DNA of 64,000 nt from NCBI GenBank assembly GCA_947044405.1, contig CAMRHE010000508.1, positions 62,001 through 126,000 of the forward strand, in the 5' to 3' direction. A program made the position numbers and the translations under genes. Positions 53,301-59,300 of the stretch are shown in pieces; position 1 is the stretch's first letter, and every line of letters begins with the position of its first letter. The stretch comes from Leptodactylus fallax (lineage: Eukaryota; Chordata; Amphibia; Anura; Leptodactylidae). The notes under the pieces are model-generated. The model searched no databases, was not told the DNA's origin, and was given only the letters and a program-made list of their open reading frames with translations.

Positions 53301-56300
53301 ATAATGACAGGCTGACACTTGGGATACAGGATAATGACAGGCTGACACTTGGGGTACAGGATAATGACACGCTGACACTTGGGGTACAGGATAATGACAG
53401 GCTGACACTTGGGGTACAGGGTAATGACAGGCTGACACTTGGGGTACAGGATAATGACAGGCTGACACTTGGGATACAGGATAATGACAGGCTGACACTT
53501 GGGGTACATGATAATGACAGGCTGACACTTGGGGTACAGGGTAATGACAGGCTGACACTCGGGGTACAGGATAATGACATACTGACACTTGGGGTACAGG
53601 ATAATGACAGGCTGACACTTGGGGTACAGGATAATGACACACTGACACTTGGGGTACAGGATAATGACACGCTGATACTTGGGGTACAGGATAATGACAG
53701 GCTGACACTCGGGGTACAGGGTAATGACACGCTGACACTTGAGGTACAGAATAATGACAGGCTGACACTTGGGGTACAGGATAATGACAAGCTGATACTT
53801 GGGGTACAGGATAATGACAGGAAGGCACTTGGGGTACAGGATAATGACAGACAGACACTTGGGGTACAGGATAATGACACGCTGACACTTGGGGTACAGG
53901 ATAATGACAGGATGACACTTGGGGTACATGATAATGACAGGCTGACACTTGGGGTACATGATAATGACAGGCTGACACTTGGGGTACAGGATAATGACAG
54001 GCTGACACTTGGGGTACAGGATAATGACACGCTGACACTTGGGGTACAGGATAATGACAGGCTGACACTTGGGATACAGGATAATGACAGGCTGACACTT
54101 GGGGTACAGGATAATGACAGGCTGACACTTGGGGTACAGGGTAATGACAGGCTGACACTTGGGGTACAGGATAATGACAGGCTGACACTTGGGATACAGG
54201 ATAATGACAGGCTGACACTTGGGGTACATGATAATGACAGGCTGACACTTGGGGTACAGGGTAATGACAGGCTGACACTTGGGGTACAGGGTAATGACAG
54301 GCTGACACTTGGGGTACAGGATAATGACAGGCTGACACTTGGGATACAGGATAATGACACACTGACACTTGGGGTACAGGATAATGACACGCCAACACTT
54401 GGGGTACAGGATAATGACATACTGACACTTGGGATACAGGATAATGACAGGCTGACACTTGGGGTACAGGATAATGACACACTGACACTTGGGGTACAGG
54501 ATAATGACACGCTGATACTTGGGGTACAGGATAATGACAGGCTGACACTCGGGGTACAGGGTAATGACACGCTGACACTTGAGGTACAGAATAATGACAG
54601 GCTGACACTTGGGGTACAGGATAATGACAAGCTGATACTTGGGGTACAGGATAATGACAGGCAGGCACTTGGGGTACAGGATAATGACAGACAGACACTT
54701 GGGGTACAGGATAATGACACGCTGACACTTGGGGTACAGGATAATGACAGGATGACACTTGGGGTACATGATAATGACAGGCTGACACTTGGGGTACATG
54801 ATAATGACAGGCTGACACTTGGGGTACAGGATAATGACAGGCTGACACTTGGGGTACAGGATAATGACACGCTGACACTTGGGGTACAGGATAATGACAG
54901 GCTGACACTTGGGGTACAGGATAATGACACACTGATATTTGGGGTACAGGGAAATGACAGGCTGACACTTGGGGTACAGGATAATGACAGGCTGAGACAT
55001 GGGGTGCAGGATAATGACATACTGATACTTGGGGTACAGGATAATGACAGTCTGACACTTGGGGTACAGGATAATGACAGTCTGACATTTGGGGTACAGG
55101 ATAATGACATGCTGACACTTGGGGTACAGGATAATGACACGCTGACACTTGGGGTACAGGATAATGACAGGCTGACACTTGGGGTACAGGATAATGACAG
55201 GCTGACACTTGGGGTACAGGATAATGACACACTGGCACTTGGGGTACAGGATAATGACAGGCAGACACTTGGGGTACAGGATAATGACAGACAGACACTT
55301 GGGGTACAGGATAATGACAGGCTGACACTTGGGGTACATGATAATGACAGGCTGACACTTGGGGTACATGATAATGACAGGCTGACACTTGGGGTACAGG
55401 ATAATGACAGGCTGACACTTGGGGTACATGATAATGACAGGCTGACACTTGGGGTACAGGATAATGACAGGCTGACACTTGGGGTACAGGATAATGACAG
55501 GCTGACACTTGGGGTACAGGATAATGACAGGCTGACACTTGGGGTACAGGATAATGACAGGCTGACACTTGGGGTACAGGATAATGACAGGCTGGCACTT
55601 GGGGTACAGGATAATGACAGGCTGACACTTGGGGTACAGGATAATGACAGGCTGACACTTGGGGTACAGGATAATGACAGGCTGGCACTTGGGGTACAGG
55701 ATAATGACAGGCTGACACTCGGGGTACAGGATAATGACAGGCTGACACTTGGGGTACAGGATAATGACAGGCTGACACTCGGGGTACAGGATAATGACAG
55801 GCTGACACTTGGGGTACAGGATAATGACAGGCTGACACCGGGGTACAGGATAATGACAGGCTGACACTCGGGGTACAGGATAATGACACACTGACACTTG
55901 GGGTACAGGATAATGACAGGCTGACACATGGGGTGCAGGATAATGACATACTGATACTTGGGGTACAGGATAATGACAGTCTGACATTTGGGGTACAGGA
56001 TAATGACACGCTGACACTTGGGGTACATGATAATGACAGGCTGACACTTGGGGTACAGGATAATGACAGGCTGACACTTGGGGTACAGGAAAATGACACA
56101 CTGATACTTGGGGTACAGGATAATGACAGGCTGACACTCGGGGTACAGGATAATGACACACTGACACTTGGGGTACAGGATAATGACAGGCTGACACTTG
56201 GGGTACAGGAAAATGACAGGCTGACACTTGGGGTACAGGATAATGACAGGCTGACACTTGGGGTACAGGATAATGACAGGCTGACACTGGGGGTACAGGA

Positions 56301-59300
56301 TAATGACACACTGATATTTGGAGTACAGGGTAATGACAGGCAGACACTTGGGGTACAGGATAATGACACGCTGATACTTGGGGTACAAGATAATGACAGG
56401 CTGACACTTGGGGTACAGGATAATGACACACTGATATTTGGGGTACAGGGTAATGACAGGCTGACACTTGGGGTACAGGATAATGACAGGCTGACACTTG
56501 GGGTACAGGATAATGACAGGCTGACATTTGGGGTACAGGATAATGACAGGCTGACACTTGGGGTACAGGATAATGACAGGCTGACACTTGGGGTACAGGA
56601 TAATGACAGGCTGACATTTGGGGTACAGGATAATGACAGGCTGACACTTGGGGTACAGGATAATGACAGGCTGACACTTGGGGTACAGGATAATGACAGG
56701 CTGACATTTGGGGTACAGGATAATGACAGGCTGACACTTGGGGTACAGGATAATGACAGGCTGACATTTGGGGTACAGGATAATGACAGTCTGACATTCG
56801 GAGTACACGGTAATGACAGGCTGACACTTGGGGGACAGGATTAGGACACACAATTTTCTAGAATCTTACTCTTCTCTTGGGATCTGCTCTAAGGTCTTCG
56901 CTGCCAGGGATGATGAAATTCTTGTAGATTTATAGGATATATTTTGGAGGTTTATGGAGCTTGGTCTGCTCTGTAAATCAATTATAGGAATCAGTTTTCT
57001 TCCATTGCTCGTGAATTGAAATTTCCAAATAAATTTAATGTTTCTTGTAACTTTCTCGCTGATACTATTTTAGATGTGTGGGATTCTGCTCTTATAAATA
57101 TATCGTGTTCATAAAGATTTATATCCACTAACACCTAACTATTAGGACGGAGAAGATCTGATGGCTGGATATCATTTTTGGCCAGCTTGTCTCGGGGTAT
57201 CTGGTGCTCTATTCTCGAAGATCTTAACCCAGGAAGCCAACATTACATAATTTGAAGAAGTCATTGTATCCTCACCTCAACAAGCCGCTGCTCCTCTGAT
57301 AGTTGCCAAGCTAAAATCCCAAAAAGAGTGGCTCTGGGGGCCCCTGATCTGTCTGTAGTTTCCCATTGACATTGATGGCATATGACTAGATGAGAGGAGG
57401 TCCGACTATTGTGAAGGAAATGACAGCAGCTCTACATGTGTGACATGTCCGTTCAACTCGGTTCCTCTTAGCTTGTTCTAACATAGTCAACATGAAGAGT
57501 ATAGGCATTTCATTTTTAGAGCAGCAGTTTATGCTTCAGAGCTGTTCTTCCATCATTTACTGTGGAGAAGAAATTACAACCTAGCCTTCCATTTCTTGAT
57601 CTATAAACCTGGCCTAACTTGTCACTCAGTCACCATATTAACTATGGTAGACACTTCTCCGATATCTTCGTCTTCAGTCTTTTTCCACTTCCCAATTTGT
57701 TAAGAGGGTCAAACACTTCAGATAGCCGCCAGCTATTCCTTCTGATCCCCCTTATACATGCGTACTTAGCCACTATTGCTCTGCCTCTGGCTGAGGCTTA
57801 TCTTCTCTGAGACAAAAGAATCGGGCACACTGAAGTTCATCGTGCTTGACCCTTCTTACCCCCTATAGCTACTGATGGAGTAGAGTGAGGTAGGACCTCC
57901 ATAAATGTTAGATGGTGGGTTGGTCTCAACAAAATTGGCAAGTTGAACTGACCTTTATCTGACGTGTATGAACACCTTAAAATGGACCTCCACTTTTAAA
58001 CAAATTTTCAGAAATGAAGTGTAAAGGTGAATGTAAGAAACTTTGTAATATATCTTATTAAAGACATCCTGTTTCCTTAAGCTGTTCTCCTGCTCCTTAT
58101 CTTCAATCTAACTGCTTGTTTACATTATATTAGTCTCCATATTCGGGCTGACACAGAGCTCTATGGAGAGAGGAGGTGGATTCTCCTGCCGGCTGTTTAA
58201 TTGTTTTATTTCCTCATTCTTTGTACTTGTAGCCTCTTATCTACAACCTAGCAGTGTTAAAATAGTTTAGAAAAACAGTGTATCAGCAGCAATTATTTGA
58301 GTGTCTTTTCCACCCCTCTTCATAGACAAATGTGTAGAAAATAACTCTGTCTGAAAAGTGGAGAGGAAAACGTATTTGTTTAATAAGAGATATCACAAAG
58401 TTTAATATATTGCCCTGCACTATTCATTTATGAAAAGTTGTTTCACTACTCTTTAAGTCTTGTACGTTTTGCTCCCATAGTCATTACTTGTGCCTTCAGT
58501 GGCCACTTGGATTAGTTATTTATTTTCACAAAGGAAACCCACAAGAACTGGTCTTTTTGAGTCAGTCCTTTAAATAATTTTCATATGAAAAATTGCGTCC
58601 CATAACAGGTTAGTATTATAGGGTTATCTAATACCTCTAAGGACATCATAGATGAGGGCCCACTCAGAACCCCCTCTATAAGCCAGTTGGAGAGCTTTTC
58701 TGGTAGAATATCTTGTGTTAGGTGGATGGTCATTCATCTGAACGGCCAATGTCTAACGCTACCATTTCCCCAGCAGCAGTCGTTGTCTTCATAGGGTTGT
58801 CCTGAGACCGGAACTCGGGACAATGCACTGAGCCTTATATTAGAAGTAACTTGTTGATGGGATGTTTCCAACTTAAGTAGACATGTAAGCCACCCTGCCA
58901 TTTCTATAGTTTGTCTCTACGGGGTGGCACGGATTTGGTCAGTGTGGACAACTTTTTGTAATTGAAGAATAATGTGATAAATGATAGAATTCCTGAAGGA
59001 CTGAGATTATAATAGTGGACACATCCTTCATTACTTATCATGGGAGCTAAAAACACATCTGAGGACCTTTGCTAGGACAGCTGGGACCATCTCCTCACGT
59101 CATAACCTCCAACGGGTCACAGCACATCTCTCTTGCCGTCACCATTGCTGCTGATGGACTCATACGCGCTTTGGCATCGTGTTTTCCGAAGCCTTTGTCT
59201 TTACCTTGGTAGCGTGCCAACATTTACACGTCTGTAAGGGCCGATTTCTTTATCCTGGCAGGCGGGTTTTTTCTTTTTTATGTTATTTAATGTAACACTC

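Noticed and set aside
52375..56853. Reading frames of 1,492, 1,328, 1,257 and 1,147 codons on both strands
   Set aside because: They lie entirely in a 30-bp tandem array whose period is divisible by three and whose unit lacks stops in those frames. There is no homology, codon bias or splice support, and the array sits inside a dysferlin intron.
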